A stretch of 55,810 nt of DNA from positions 1 through 55,810 of the forward strand of contig CAYLHS010000004.1 in assembly GCA_964383535.1 (NCBI GenBank), read 5' to 3'. Below, piece by piece: positions 24,992-33,147 of the stretch. Position 1 is the first letter of the stretch. The number at the start of each line of letters is the position of its first letter. A program made the translations under genes and the position numbers. The notes beneath the pieces were generated by a model, which did no database searches, had not been told where the DNA came from, and was given only the letters and a program-made list of their open reading frames with translations. Source of the stretch: CAYLHS01 sp964383535. Its GTDB lineage: Bacteria; Actinomycetota; Acidimicrobiia; Spongiisociales; UBA4744.

Positions 24992-27163
24992 TCATGGAAT
25001 CCACGCGACCCCGTCGGGTGCGGTCTCATCGATCCGGACGGACCCTCGTCCTCTGGTTGACATCGCCACGTAGGCGCCGTCCGTGTCCACGAGGAGCCAC
25101 GCTCCGTCTGGGGAGAACCCGAGCGCGCGTCCGGCGACGGAGTACAGCGGGCAGACGACCTGCCCATTGCAGGTGGACTGTCCGGGAGCTGGGGCGGCCA
25201 TGAGCACCGTTTCGACACCGTCTGCGTAGTGCAGCTCGACCGCGAATGTCTGTCCGTCTCCGGCCGGCACGATCCGTCCCGTTTCGAAGGCCCTGTTGTT
25301 GGTCGGTGTGTACACCAGTGAGAAAGGCGTGTTGCTTGGAATCGGCGAGTTGGGCAGGATGGCCGATCCGAACAGCTCGGAGTCGCCCGGAACCCAGTAG
25401 ATCGAGGCAGTACCGACTTGGGTTCGGGCAAGCACCACCATCTCCGCTCTGATGCCGATTGCATCGAGAATGTCGGCCGCTCCGGCGAGGCCCGCGATGT
25501 CCAGCAGCGTCTCCGGCTCCTCACCGTCTCTTGGCAATCGTTTGATGGATCCGCTCGTCACCGCGAACGGGACTGTTCCGATGATCCCGGGCGACCCTCC
25601 TTCCATGACCGGATCCAAGGTCTCGTCCGGTCCGAGGCGAAACACGCCATCCTGGTCGGTCGCGATGAACTCGCCGGAGCCGGGAGCGTCGAGTGCCGAA
25701 GTGGCGGGGCCCGATCCGGACGGCAGGGTACCGACGAGGTGCTCGAGAAGCCCGGTGGGAGTGACCTGCGACACGACCAGGCTGCCGTCGTCGCGTTCAG
25801 CGGTCCGCAGCAGAGGAAGATCGGGATTGAACGAGGTGGCATCGATGATCGAAACGGTGGTGCCACCCGAGGGGATGTCAAGCACGGTGAGACCGCCGGG
25901 TGAACGGAGTTGGATCTGCCCATCCTGAAGCTCGAAGAGGTCTCCCGAATGGACGAGGAAGGTCGGAACCACCACCAGAGCCGGATCGTAGATTCGCAGG
26001 TGATCCCCCCGGCCGAGTGTTTGATCGCTGACGCGGGCGACCCCATATACGGAGCTCACCGGGTACGCGTACGTCCCGGTTTGGTCGGTCCAATACAGTG
26101 CCGACCCGTCGCCGGACCAGGTGAACGAGGATCCTGACGGCGCCACCAGGTTCTGACGAGGGTCGCCGAGAGCGACGACCCACACGCCTGAGCCTTGTCC
26201 CGAAACAGACGCGTCGACAGCGAGGTATGGGCTCGACGGGTTGAACTCGGCGGCCTGGATGTCGGAGAATGTCGTCAGGTTGCGTCCGAGCTGCGTGGTG
26301 GCAATGTCGGTGGAGACGACCGAGGTGAGAGTGAGGCCTTCGTCGCCGGCGACGGCCAGCCTGGCGCCGATACCCACGGCGACGAGACGTCCGGGGAGGG
26401 GGCCTGTGAGGAGTGTGCCATCGACGCGCCACTCGTAGCAGTGATCGCCGGAGTCATCGAGTCCGACGGTCTGGGAGTCGGGAGACCAGTAGATGTGTCC
26501 GTCTAGGAGCGGGCCGGTCTCGTCGATCGCCTCGAACTCGGTGAGCTGGCTCGTGGAGAGATTCCACACGGCCACCGCGCCGCGCTTGTCCACGGTGGCC
26601 AGGAGGCGTCCATTCGGTGAGAGCTCGACATCGACGAAGTGCCCCGGTGATCCGATGGGGATGTCCGTGTGGACACCGTCCGGAGTGACTCTCACGTAGC
26701 TGGTGCCGGTGTGGAGGATCAGAGAGCCGTCGTACATCACATCGTCGGCGGGCTCGAGGAATGGGAATGAGCCGGTGAGGGTCTTCGGAGGTGCCTCGGC
26801 CCTGACCAGACCCAGCCATGTTCCTCGTCGCAAGGGGTAGGTCGGGAGCGAGGATCCCGGAAGGAGCGTCGTCGTTGTCGTGATGATCGGAGGGGGAGTG
26901 GGTGTCGTCACCTGCTGGAATCCTGAGGGCACCGTGAGAATCGAGAGCACCAGACCGACCACGACCACGGTGCCCGCGATCATCCATGGCCGTGGCCGCC
27001 ACGGTGTGCTGTCCTCGGCAGGCCCGGGGAGCGATGAGGCGGCGAAATAGTCGGTGGGAGACTGGTCCTCGGCGGTGTCGTCGTGCCACGCGGGCCGCCC
27101 GCACGTGGGACAGGTATCACCGTCTACGGTCTGGTCACAGAGGAAGCAGTACCCCATCGCCAT
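24992..27163 (-). CDS. Membrane-anchored beta-propeller protein with N-terminal zinc ribbon
   Basis: A 723-residue protein of unusual layout: a zinc ribbon (C6, C9, C18, C21; CFLC...CPTC), an acidic linker, one membrane segment (about 61-79), a Thr/Pro linker, and then about 620 residues with repeated WD40/TolB-like strands (LSPNGRLLATVDKRGAVAVW, IYWSPDSQTVGLDD, LGFSPDGAWLLVDTD). The propeller should be outside and the zinc ribbon inside the cell. No enzyme motif is seen; binding or scaffolding is likely. The start at 27163 (MAMGYC) or 27157 (MGYC) is chosen because the longer open frame upstream has no similar character. Confidence 0.7.
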   Translation of the reverse strand: MAMGYCFLCDQTVDGDTCPTCGRPAWHDDTAEDQSPTDYFAASSLPGPAEDSTPWRPRPWMIAGTVVVVGLVLSILTVPSGFQQVTTPTPPPIITTTTTLLPGSSLPTYPLRRGTWLGLVRAEAPPKTLTGSFPFLEPADDVMYDGSLILHTGTSYVRVTPDGVHTDIPIGSPGHFVDVELSPNGRLLATVDKRGAVAVWNLSTSQLTEFEAIDETGPLLDGHIYWSPDSQTVGLDDSGDHCYEWRVDGTLLTGPLPGRLVAVGIGARLAVAGDEGLTLTSVVSTDIATTQLGRNLTTFSDIQAAEFNPSSPYLAVDASVSGQGSGVWVVALGDPRQNLVAPSGSSFTWSGDGSALYWTDQTGTYAYPVSSVYGVARVSDQTLGRGDHLRIYDPALVVVPTFLVHSGDLFELQDGQIQLRSPGGLTVLDIPSGGTTVSIIDATSFNPDLPLLRTAERDDGSLVVSQVTPTGLLEHLVGTLPSGSGPATSALDAPGSGEFIATDQDGVFRLGPDETLDPVMEGGSPGIIGTVPFAVTSGSIKRLPRDGEEPETLLDIAGLAGAADILDAIGIRAEMVVLARTQVGTASIYWVPGDSELFGSAILPNSPIPSNTPFSLVYTPTNNRAFETGRIVPAGDGQTFAVELHYADGVETVLMAAPAPGQSTCNGQVVCPLYSVAGRALGFSPDGAWLLVDTDGAYVAMSTRGRGSVRIDETAPDGVAWIP

Positions 27164-27209
27164 CAGGGTACGGTGGAGAGTGACCGTGTGCAGGTCAGTT
27201 CGGGATCGC

Positions 27210-28400
27210 TCACCCGATGAACGTTCTCCACCAGTCGCGGAAGCGGTCGGCGTGGTGACCCTTGACCACCACAATGTGGTTGCCGAGTGGGGCGTCGAGC
27301 AGATCACGTACCGATCCGTTGGAGAGGTGGACGTCTATCTGCGTGCGACAGAGTCCTTCGAGCGGGGTCCTTGCGTGAATCTCGCCCTCGGCGAACCACA
27401 CGCGGTCCATCTCGGTGCCTCCGATGCGGAGCAGCGTCACCGGACCCGGTGGGATCGTTCCCTGAATGCCGACGCTGGTGCCCGACTCGAAGTGCGAACG
27501 GAGGGAGTAGGAGTCGACCAGGCTCCTTGGAACCGTGCAGTGCGCCAGGAGGACACTGTTGCCCCCGACATCAACCTGTGCCGGGTTGGCCATCCATGGC
27601 ATCTCGCCGGTGAGTTCACGCGCCCACAAGATACCGACGGTGGATACGACATCACCTTCGCATCCGGCCACGATGCCCTCGTCGTTGAGTTCGGAGAGAG
27701 CGACGCAGCCGCTGGTCGCGATGTCCCCCAGCAGGTCGAAGCACCTGACGGCAACGGCGGTGAGCGTATTGGTCCGGACGAGATCCTCGAGAGCGGTGGT
27801 CAGGCGAGTTGCTGCCTGGATTTGTTCGACTGAAGGCTCCTCGACGTGGGTGGCGTGATCGTGGAGCTCGCCGGCTCCCACGGGTTCCGCCAGCTCGAAC
27901 CCCTCATAGATGCCGTCGAGAGCGATGTCGACGAGGGTCGGACCCCACGTGGAGGACACGGTTTCGGGACTCGGGCTGGAGGCCACCAGCCAGTCCGACG
28001 GCAGGCCCGCTCGACCGATCCGCGCGTGGCCAAGGGTCGCCCACACGGCGAGATCTTCGACAGCGGCCTCGATGGCCGCCAGACCCTCGAGATCATCTGG
28101 TCCCCGAAGGTAGAGGATGCGTCCCCTTGCACCGAGTTGGTGCAGTCGGGCGAGCGCTTCGAGCGAAGCTGGAAGCGAGTTGTGGCCAGGATGGGCGATC
28201 ATGAAGACCGGTCCGGCCGGATTCTGCTCCCACCAATCGAGGAGGAGCCGTTCGGTTCCACCGGTCGCCACGAAGACGAGCGATTCACCACCCCCATCCC
28301 TCGTCCCTCCGATCGTTTCGAGCGCGGTCACAAAGAGGGCAATCACCGCGTCGAGGTGTTCGTGAAGTGCGGACGCGATGACTCGATAGGTGAACGACAT
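27210..28400 (-). CDS. L-fucose/L-arabinose isomerase-like protein in the zinc operon
   Basis: A 396-residue protein whose C-terminal half resembles the metal-binding domain of L-fucose isomerases (VRCFDLLGDIATSGCVALSE, then NDEGIVAGCEGD, MANPAQVDVGGNSVLLAHCT). It is shorter than true FucI (about 590) and AraA (about 500). The substrate is unknown. It begins 3 nt after the end of znuC, so it belongs to the zur-znuC operon. A metal-linked or metalloenzyme-replacement role is suggested by context only. Confidence 0.62.
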   Translation of the reverse strand: MSFTYRVIASALHEHLDAVIALFVTALETIGGTRDGGGESLVFVATGGTERLLLDWWEQNPAGPVFMIAHPGHNSLPASLEALARLHQLGARGRILYLRGPDDLEGLAAIEAAVEDLAVWATLGHARIGRAGLPSDWLVASSPSPETVSSTWGPTLVDIALDGIYEGFELAEPVGAGELHDHATHVEEPSVEQIQAATRLTTALEDLVRTNTLTAVAVRCFDLLGDIATSGCVALSELNDEGIVAGCEGDVVSTVGILWARELTGEMPWMANPAQVDVGGNSVLLAHCTVPRSLVDSYSLRSHFESGTSVGIQGTIPPGPVTLLRIGGTEMDRVWFAEGEIHARTPLEGLCRTQIDVHLSNGSVRDLLDAPLGNHIVVVKGHHADRFRDWWRTFIG

Positions 28401-28403
28401 GGT

Positions 28404-29183
28404 CTATCCCTTCCGTTCGAAGTGAACGTGGCGGGTTTCGACAGGACGATGGTGCGGATCGTCGTGGAGCACACGCCCGTCACCAGTGGTGGACATGGGG
28501 TGACCATACGCCTCGCTCAACATATCCGTGGTCAGTACCTCCTCGGGCGTTCCTGAGGCCACGATCCTGCCGGCGAGAAGGAGGACGTGGTCTGCCATTC
28601 GGGCTTCGTCGAGCGAGTGGGTTGTGCCGACGATGGTGACTCCGGCCGCCTTCTCCTCCTCGACCACCTGGAGGATGTACTCCCTGGACAGCAGGTCGAG
28701 GCCGGTGATGGGTTCGTCGAGGAGGAGCAGAGGTGCCTCCTGCGCGATGCCCTGGGCGACGAACACACGTTGCCGTTGTCCGCCTGACAGCTCCGAGAGG
28801 TGGCGCGCGCCGAGATCCTCGATGCCGAGCCTGGCCATCGCCTGGTCACATGCCGAGCGGTCTCCCGACCTGAACCTGCCGAAGAAACCAAGACGCGCGT
28901 AGCGGCCCATTCGAACCGCCTCCAATACGGTGATCGGCGTCATCTCATTGAGCTTGGTGGACTGGAGGACGTATGCGATCTTCTTGCCGAATGGGACGGA
29001 CAGAGATCCCGAGGCCGGCTCAACGAGTCCGGCAATCGCATGGAGCAAGGTCGACTTGCCGGATCCGTTCGGTCCGATGATGGCGGTGATAGCCCCTGTC
29101 GGAATCTCGAATGTCGAGGGAGCGAGTGCGATGCGATCGCCATACGCCAGCACGAGGTTCTCTGCACGGATCACGCGCGACAT
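28404..29183 (-). CDS. znuC: Zinc/manganese ABC transporter ATP-binding protein
   Basis: A 259-residue ATPase: Walker A GPNGSGKST (near 37), signature LSGGQRQRV, Walker B LLLLDEPITGLD and the switch His in GTTHSLDEA. It ends with a His-rich tail (DDPHHRPVETRHVHFERKG). It would power ZnuAB uptake of Zn(II) or Mn(II). I use the ATG at 29183 (MSRVIRAENL); an ATG three codons upstream is also open. It overlaps the end of the Fur-family gene. Confidence 0.88.
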   Translation of the reverse strand: MSRVIRAENLVLAYGDRIALAPSTFEIPTGAITAIIGPNGSGKSTLLHAIAGLVEPASGSLSVPFGKKIAYVLQSTKLNEMTPITVLEAVRMGRYARLGFFGRFRSGDRSACDQAMARLGIEDLGARHLSELSGGQRQRVFVAQGIAQEAPLLLLDEPITGLDLLSREYILQVVEEEKAAGVTIVGTTHSLDEARMADHVLLLAGRIVASGTPEEVLTTDMLSEAYGHPMSTTGDGRVLHDDPHHRPVETRHVHFERKG

Positions 29184-29617
29184 GCTGCGCACACTCCTTG
29201 CAGCTCGAGCCGGTGGCCGGTGATCTCATATGAGCGGTCGTTCCCAACGGTGTCGATCAGACGAGTGATAGCCTGCTCCAGTCTCTCTGGAATGGCCACC
29301 TCGTCGGTACGGCCGCATCGGATACACACGAAGTGGTGGTGGTGATCGCCGGTCACCCGCTCCGACAGCTCGTACTTGGCGACGCCGTCGCTATCCCTGA
29401 ATCTCGTGAGGAGACCGGACTCTTCGAGCACCAACAGTGTTCGGTAGATGGAAGAGAGGGGGACCTTTCGTCGCATGGCCACGTCGAGGTCGGCTGCCGA
29501 TCGTGGCCCGGGATGGTCTGCGAGCGAGCGGATGACGAGGCGGCGCGCGCTCGTCAGTCGTACTCCGCGATCGAGAAGATAGCGGGTTGCCTTGTCTACG
29601 AGTTCCGTTTGCATCAT
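29171..29617 (-). CDS. zur: Fur-family regulator, probably Zur
   Basis: A 148-residue repressor: winged helix with VPLSSIYRTLLVLEESGL, the regulatory HHHHFVCIRCGRTDEV site (about residue 88-103) and a second C-x2-C at the end (GVCAACRA), forming the structural zinc site. Placement in front of znuC and divergent from znuA supports zinc control. A Mur/Mn role cannot be ruled out. Confidence 0.88.
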   Translation of the reverse strand: MMQTELVDKATRYLLDRGVRLTSARRLVIRSLADHPGPRSAADLDVAMRRKVPLSSIYRTLLVLEESGLLTRFRDSDGVAKYELSERVTGDHHHHFVCIRCGRTDEVAIPERLEQAITRLIDTVGNDRSYEITGHRLELQGVCAACRA

Positions 29618-29642
29618 CGCTCGGACACGATACCATGAGAAT

Positions 29643-30536
29643 ATGACAATGAGAACCGTTCTTACATTGCTGGTGGCGTTGATGGCGACCGCATGCGGCG
29701 CCCCCTCCAGCTCCAACGGTGCGACGATCGTGGTGACGACAACAGTGCTCGGCGACTTCGTTCGTCAGATCGCAGGAGACGCGGTCACCGTGAGGGTGCT
29801 CATGCCTGTCGGGGCCGATCCGCACGAGTTCGAGGCATCGGCGCAGCAGGTGGCGGCGATGGAGAAGGCAACGTTGGTGGTCGCCAACGGGCTCGGTCTG
29901 GAGGAGGGGATGGCCTCGGTGCTCGATGCCGTCGAGAGCGACGGTGTTCCAGTTCTCAAGGTCGGCGAGCTGGAGGCGCCGCGTGACTTCTCGGATGGAT
30001 CGCCCGACCCGCATGTGTGGTTCGACCCGGTCAGAATGGCAGACGCGGCGAACGCAGTGGCGGCGAAGCTCGCCGAAGTGGCTCCGGGGGCAACGGATTG
30101 GACGGCGAGGGGGCAGGCATACGCGCAGGAGATCCAGTCGACCGAGGAGGCCATGCGCGGCTTGTTCGATCAGATTCCTGCTGATAGGCGCAAGCTCGTG
30201 ACGGGACACATGGCGTTTGGCTACCTGGCCGACCGGTTCGGCTTCTCCATCGTCGGAGTCGTCATCCCCGGGGGTGGGACGATGGGGGCACCGAGCGCCG
30301 GGGATCTGGCTGCATTGGCTCAGACCATCATCGACGAGGATGTACCCGCGATCTTCACCGAGTCGACCGAGTCGCCCACACTCGCAGATGCCCTCGCCAA
30401 GGAAGTCGGTCGCGACGTGAAGGTCGTTAGCCTGTACACAGGCTCGCTCGGAGCGCCGGGATCGGGCGCCGACTCCTACCTGGGTCTGCTCCTCACCGAC
30501 GCGCAGACGATTGCGGACGCACTCGAGGAGAACTGA
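29643..30536 (+). CDS. znuA: Zinc-binding lipoprotein of the ABC transporter
   Basis: A 297-residue periplasmic-type metal receptor of cluster A-I. A lipoprotein signal ends at LMATAC; metal ligands are the His in GADPHEFEAS, in DPHVWFDPVRM and in GHMAFGYLADRFG, with an acidic ligand in TESTESPTLADAL. It lacks the His-rich loop of E. coli ZnuA. The start at 29643 (MTMRTVL) has an alternative two codons in at 29649. znuB follows after 5 nt. Confidence 0.9.
   Translation: MTMRTVLTLLVALMATACGAPSSSNGATIVVTTTVLGDFVRQIAGDAVTVRVLMPVGADPHEFEASAQQVAAMEKATLVVANGLGLEEGMASVLDAVESDGVPVLKVGELEAPRDFSDGSPDPHVWFDPVRMADAANAVAAKLAEVAPGATDWTARGQAYAQEIQSTEEAMRGLFDQIPADRRKLVTGHMAFGYLADRFGFSIVGVVIPGGGTMGAPSAGDLAALAQTIIDEDVPAIFTESTESPTLADALAKEVGRDVKVVSLYTGSLGAPGSGADSYLGLLLTDAQTIADALEEN
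29650..29664. promoter_or_regulatory. Candidate Zur box overlapping the znuA start
   Basis: TGAGAACCGTTCTTA is a 7-1-7 inverted repeat (six of seven positions match), the layout of Fur-family operators such as TGAAAACGATTTTCA. It lies at the first codons of znuA, and only 25 nt separate the divergent start codons, so repression of both directions from one site is possible. Confidence 0.42.
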
Positions 30537-30541
30537 GGGCA

Positions 30542-31360
30542 ATGAGCTGGCTGATCGAACCGTTCAGCTTCGACTTCATGCAACGTGCGCTGCTCGCGGG
30601 CATTCTCGTCGCCGCGGTCACGTCGATCGTCGGAACGTGGGTGGTGCTTCGAGGATTGAGCTTCATCGGAGACGCCCTCGCCCACGGAGTACTGCCAGGG
30701 ATCGCGCTCGGCGTGCTGTTGGGATTCAGCCAGCTCGTCGGAGCCGTCGCCTCGGCCCTCGTCATGGTATGGGGCATCGGGACGATCCATCGGAAGGCCA
30801 AGCTGTCAGAGGACACCGGCATCGGGCTGTTGTTTGTCGGGATGCTTGGCCTGGGCGTGGTGATCATCTCGAGGACGTCGTCCTATGCGGGGAGCCTGGC
30901 CGGGATTCTGTTCGGCGATGCGCTCGGCGTCGACGCCGGGGATCTGAGGATCCTGGCCGTCGGTCTGGTGGTGACCGTGCTGGTCGCTCTCGCCTTCTAC
31001 CGTCCGTTTCTCGCCCTGTCGTTCAATGAAGACAAGGCCAAGTTGCTCGGAATGCAGCCGCGGCTCGCACGGGCCATGATGCTCGGGCTCGTGACGCTCG
31101 CGGTCGTCATCGCGTTCAAGACCGTTGGCACGCTGCTCGTATTCGGGCTGCTGATCGCCCCCCCTGCGACTGCCTCGCTGGTCACCAGGAGAGTCCCCAC
31201 GATGATGCTGGTTGCAGTCGCCGTCGGTTCCATTGCCGTCCTGGGAGGGCTCTACATCAGCTACTACGTGGGCACCGCCGCGGGAGCCACGATGGCGACT
31301 CTATCGGTGGTCCTGTTCTTCATGGTGCTCGCGATCAGGGACCTCGTGCACGAATCGTGA
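30542..31360 (+). CDS. znuB: ABC-3 family zinc/manganese permease
   Basis: A 272-residue integral membrane protein with eight to nine hydrophobic segments. RGLSFIGDALAHGVLPGIALG and LLFVGMLGLGVV are typical of ABC-3 permeases, as is KTVGTLLVFGLLIAPPATA. It forms the channel for the ZnuA-delivered metal and works with ZnuC from the divergent operon. Confidence 0.92.
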   Translation: MSWLIEPFSFDFMQRALLAGILVAAVTSIVGTWVVLRGLSFIGDALAHGVLPGIALGVLLGFSQLVGAVASALVMVWGIGTIHRKAKLSEDTGIGLLFVGMLGLGVVIISRTSSYAGSLAGILFGDALGVDAGDLRILAVGLVVTVLVALAFYRPFLALSFNEDKAKLLGMQPRLARAMMLGLVTLAVVIAFKTVGTLLVFGLLIAPPATASLVTRRVPTMMLVAVAVGSIAVLGGLYISYYVGTAAGATMATLSVVLFFMVLAIRDLVHES

Positions 31361-31399
31361 ATCGGGGTCAAACGCTCGGAACCTCCTACCATCCAAGGC

Positions 31400-32536
31400 A
31401 TGGGCAAGCACAGGGACGAGCTGAAACGCCCTGAAGTGGTGCGCGCGTTCGTCGCGATCGCAGTGGTGGTGGGTGTCGCTGTCCTCGGCTTCCTCGCTGC
31501 AAGCGGTGTTCGCGCGTATCAGGCATACCACAGTGTGGAGCGCGAGGAGTTCGCGTCGGCTTCCGAGGTTCGATCGAAGATCGCTGGGAGAACCCCTGAG
31601 CAGATTGCTGCGGCGGTAGCGGCGGCGTCGCTCGACTTCCAGCCACCGTTGCTGGACAAGGATCTGCTCACGCTGGTCGTTGCCGAGCGCAATCAAAGGC
31701 AGGCGACGATCGTCCCGTTCGAGCTGCCGACGGCGACGAGCCCGGCCCTGCCGGATGGTATGTTCGCGTCGTATCTCCTCGTCGGCCAAGAAGGCCCGAG
31801 GGCGGATGCCATGTTGTTCATCCTGCTGCCTTCCGATGGATCGGCGCCGATCATCGCGTCACTCCCGCGCGACCTCTACGTCAACAACCCCTGCATCGAC
31901 GACTACGCCCGTCTCAACACCGGCCTCGGTGGGTGCAAAGGAGTCGCCGGCGGGGCTGAGCTGCTTGCGCTCATGGTGCAGGACTACACGGGCATCGAGG
32001 TCGACCATTTCGCACGGATCGACTTCTCGGGTTTTGCCGACATCATCAACGCACTCGGCGGGGTCGACATATGCGTGGACAACCCGGTGAGGGACGCCAA
32101 AGCCCAGCTCGATCTTCCTGCGGGCTGCACGCACGTGAACGGCGACCAGGCCTTGGCGTGGGTGCGAACAAGGCATACCGAGGAGTACGTCGATGGAGAG
32201 TGGCGTCCGGTGGCCGGCGCGAGTGACCTGACCCGTGAGCAGCACCAGCAGGAGATGTTGTTCAAGATCGCCGACCGGATGGCGTCGCTGGGCTCCCTGT
32301 CGGCGTTCTCGTCGGTGGCCGGCAAGGTGGCGAGTGTCGTCCATCTCGACTCCCGGTTCGCCTTTGGGGACGCCGTCAGTCTTGCGTGGAGTTTTCGCGG
32401 GATCACTGCATCAGACGTACGGAGGGTGCATATCTCCGTGAAGGACTATGTGACATCGGCCGGCGCCTGGGTGTTGCTTCCGACCAACACGTTCAACGCC
32501 GAACTCGCCAAGGTGTATCCGGCCGCGGCGAGGTAG
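31400..32536 (+). CDS. LytR-CpsA-Psr (LCP) family protein
   Basis: A 378-residue protein with one N-terminal membrane segment (about 15-36), a linker to about 110 and an extracellular LCP domain. Conserved features are DAMLFILLPSDG, ASLPRDLYVNNP, HFARIDFSGFADIINALGGV and LAWVRTRHT. LCP enzymes transfer lipid-linked polymers (teichoic acid, arabinogalactan, capsule) to peptidoglycan; the polymer here is not known. The ATG at 31400 lies 39 nt after znuB, but the functions do not appear linked. Confidence 0.85.
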   Translation: MGKHRDELKRPEVVRAFVAIAVVVGVAVLGFLAASGVRAYQAYHSVEREEFASASEVRSKIAGRTPEQIAAAVAAASLDFQPPLLDKDLLTLVVAERNQRQATIVPFELPTATSPALPDGMFASYLLVGQEGPRADAMLFILLPSDGSAPIIASLPRDLYVNNPCIDDYARLNTGLGGCKGVAGGAELLALMVQDYTGIEVDHFARIDFSGFADIINALGGVDICVDNPVRDAKAQLDLPAGCTHVNGDQALAWVRTRHTEEYVDGEWRPVAGASDLTREQHQQEMLFKIADRMASLGSLSAFSSVAGKVASVVHLDSRFAFGDAVSLAWSFRGITASDVRRVHISVKDYVTSAGAWVLLPTNTFNAELAKVYPAAAR

Positions 32537-32606
32537 CCGGGCCGGGGCAGGCCCTCGGCGCCCTCGGTCAGCTGGCCCACGAAGCTCGGCCGGAGGCACG
32601 AAGTGC

Positions 32607-33002
32607 TCAACCCACTTCCACTGTCGTCTCCACCGGCACATTTCCGCGGATGGCGTGCGAAACGGAGCACATCTCCTCGTGGCTTCGGTGCACCGCTTCG
32701 GCGAGTTCCTGTTCGGTGAGATCGGGCCCTGTGGCCCTGTAGCGCACTCGGAACCGCTGGAACCTCCACGGCGGGTCGGGTTCCTTCGTGTAGCGGATCG
32801 TGATCTCCAACGAGGTGAGGCGGTCCGCGCCGATCTGATCCACCACGTCGACGCCGGAGCAGCCTGCGAGCGCCATGGGCAGAAGATCCGATGGTCGGAC
32901 CCCCGTCGGTCCCCCGCCGTCGATGTCGACGGGCATGCCACTCCGGTCGACAGCGTCGAACCGATGATCTCCCTCCCACGTGAGCGCAACAGCTGCCACC
33001 AT
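32607..33002 (-). CDS. OsmC family protein
   Basis: A 131-residue OsmC/Ohr-fold protein. The two redox Cys are in MALAGCSGVDVVD and EEMCSVSHAI, the positions that reduce organic hydroperoxides in this family. The short, YhfA-like form is common beside unrelated genes. The ATG at 33002 (MVAAVALTW) is chosen because the open frame beyond it runs into the divergent transporter promoter. Confidence 0.85.
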   Translation of the reverse strand: MVAAVALTWEGDHRFDAVDRSGMPVDIDGGGPTGVRPSDLLPMALAGCSGVDVVDQIGADRLTSLEITIRYTKEPDPPWRFQRFRVRYRATGPDLTEQELAEAVHRSHEEMCSVSHAIRGNVPVETTVEVG

Positions 33003-33147
33003 CAGTCCTCTCTGCTGACCACGCGAGTGTACGACTCGTCCAGGAACCGGCAGAGATGAGCGTTCCCCGTTGTCGCAGTTGCGGATCGGGACTAACTTGA
33101 GTGTGCTCGACGTGACTAGCCGAGCGACACCTATTGGAGGAGAGAGA

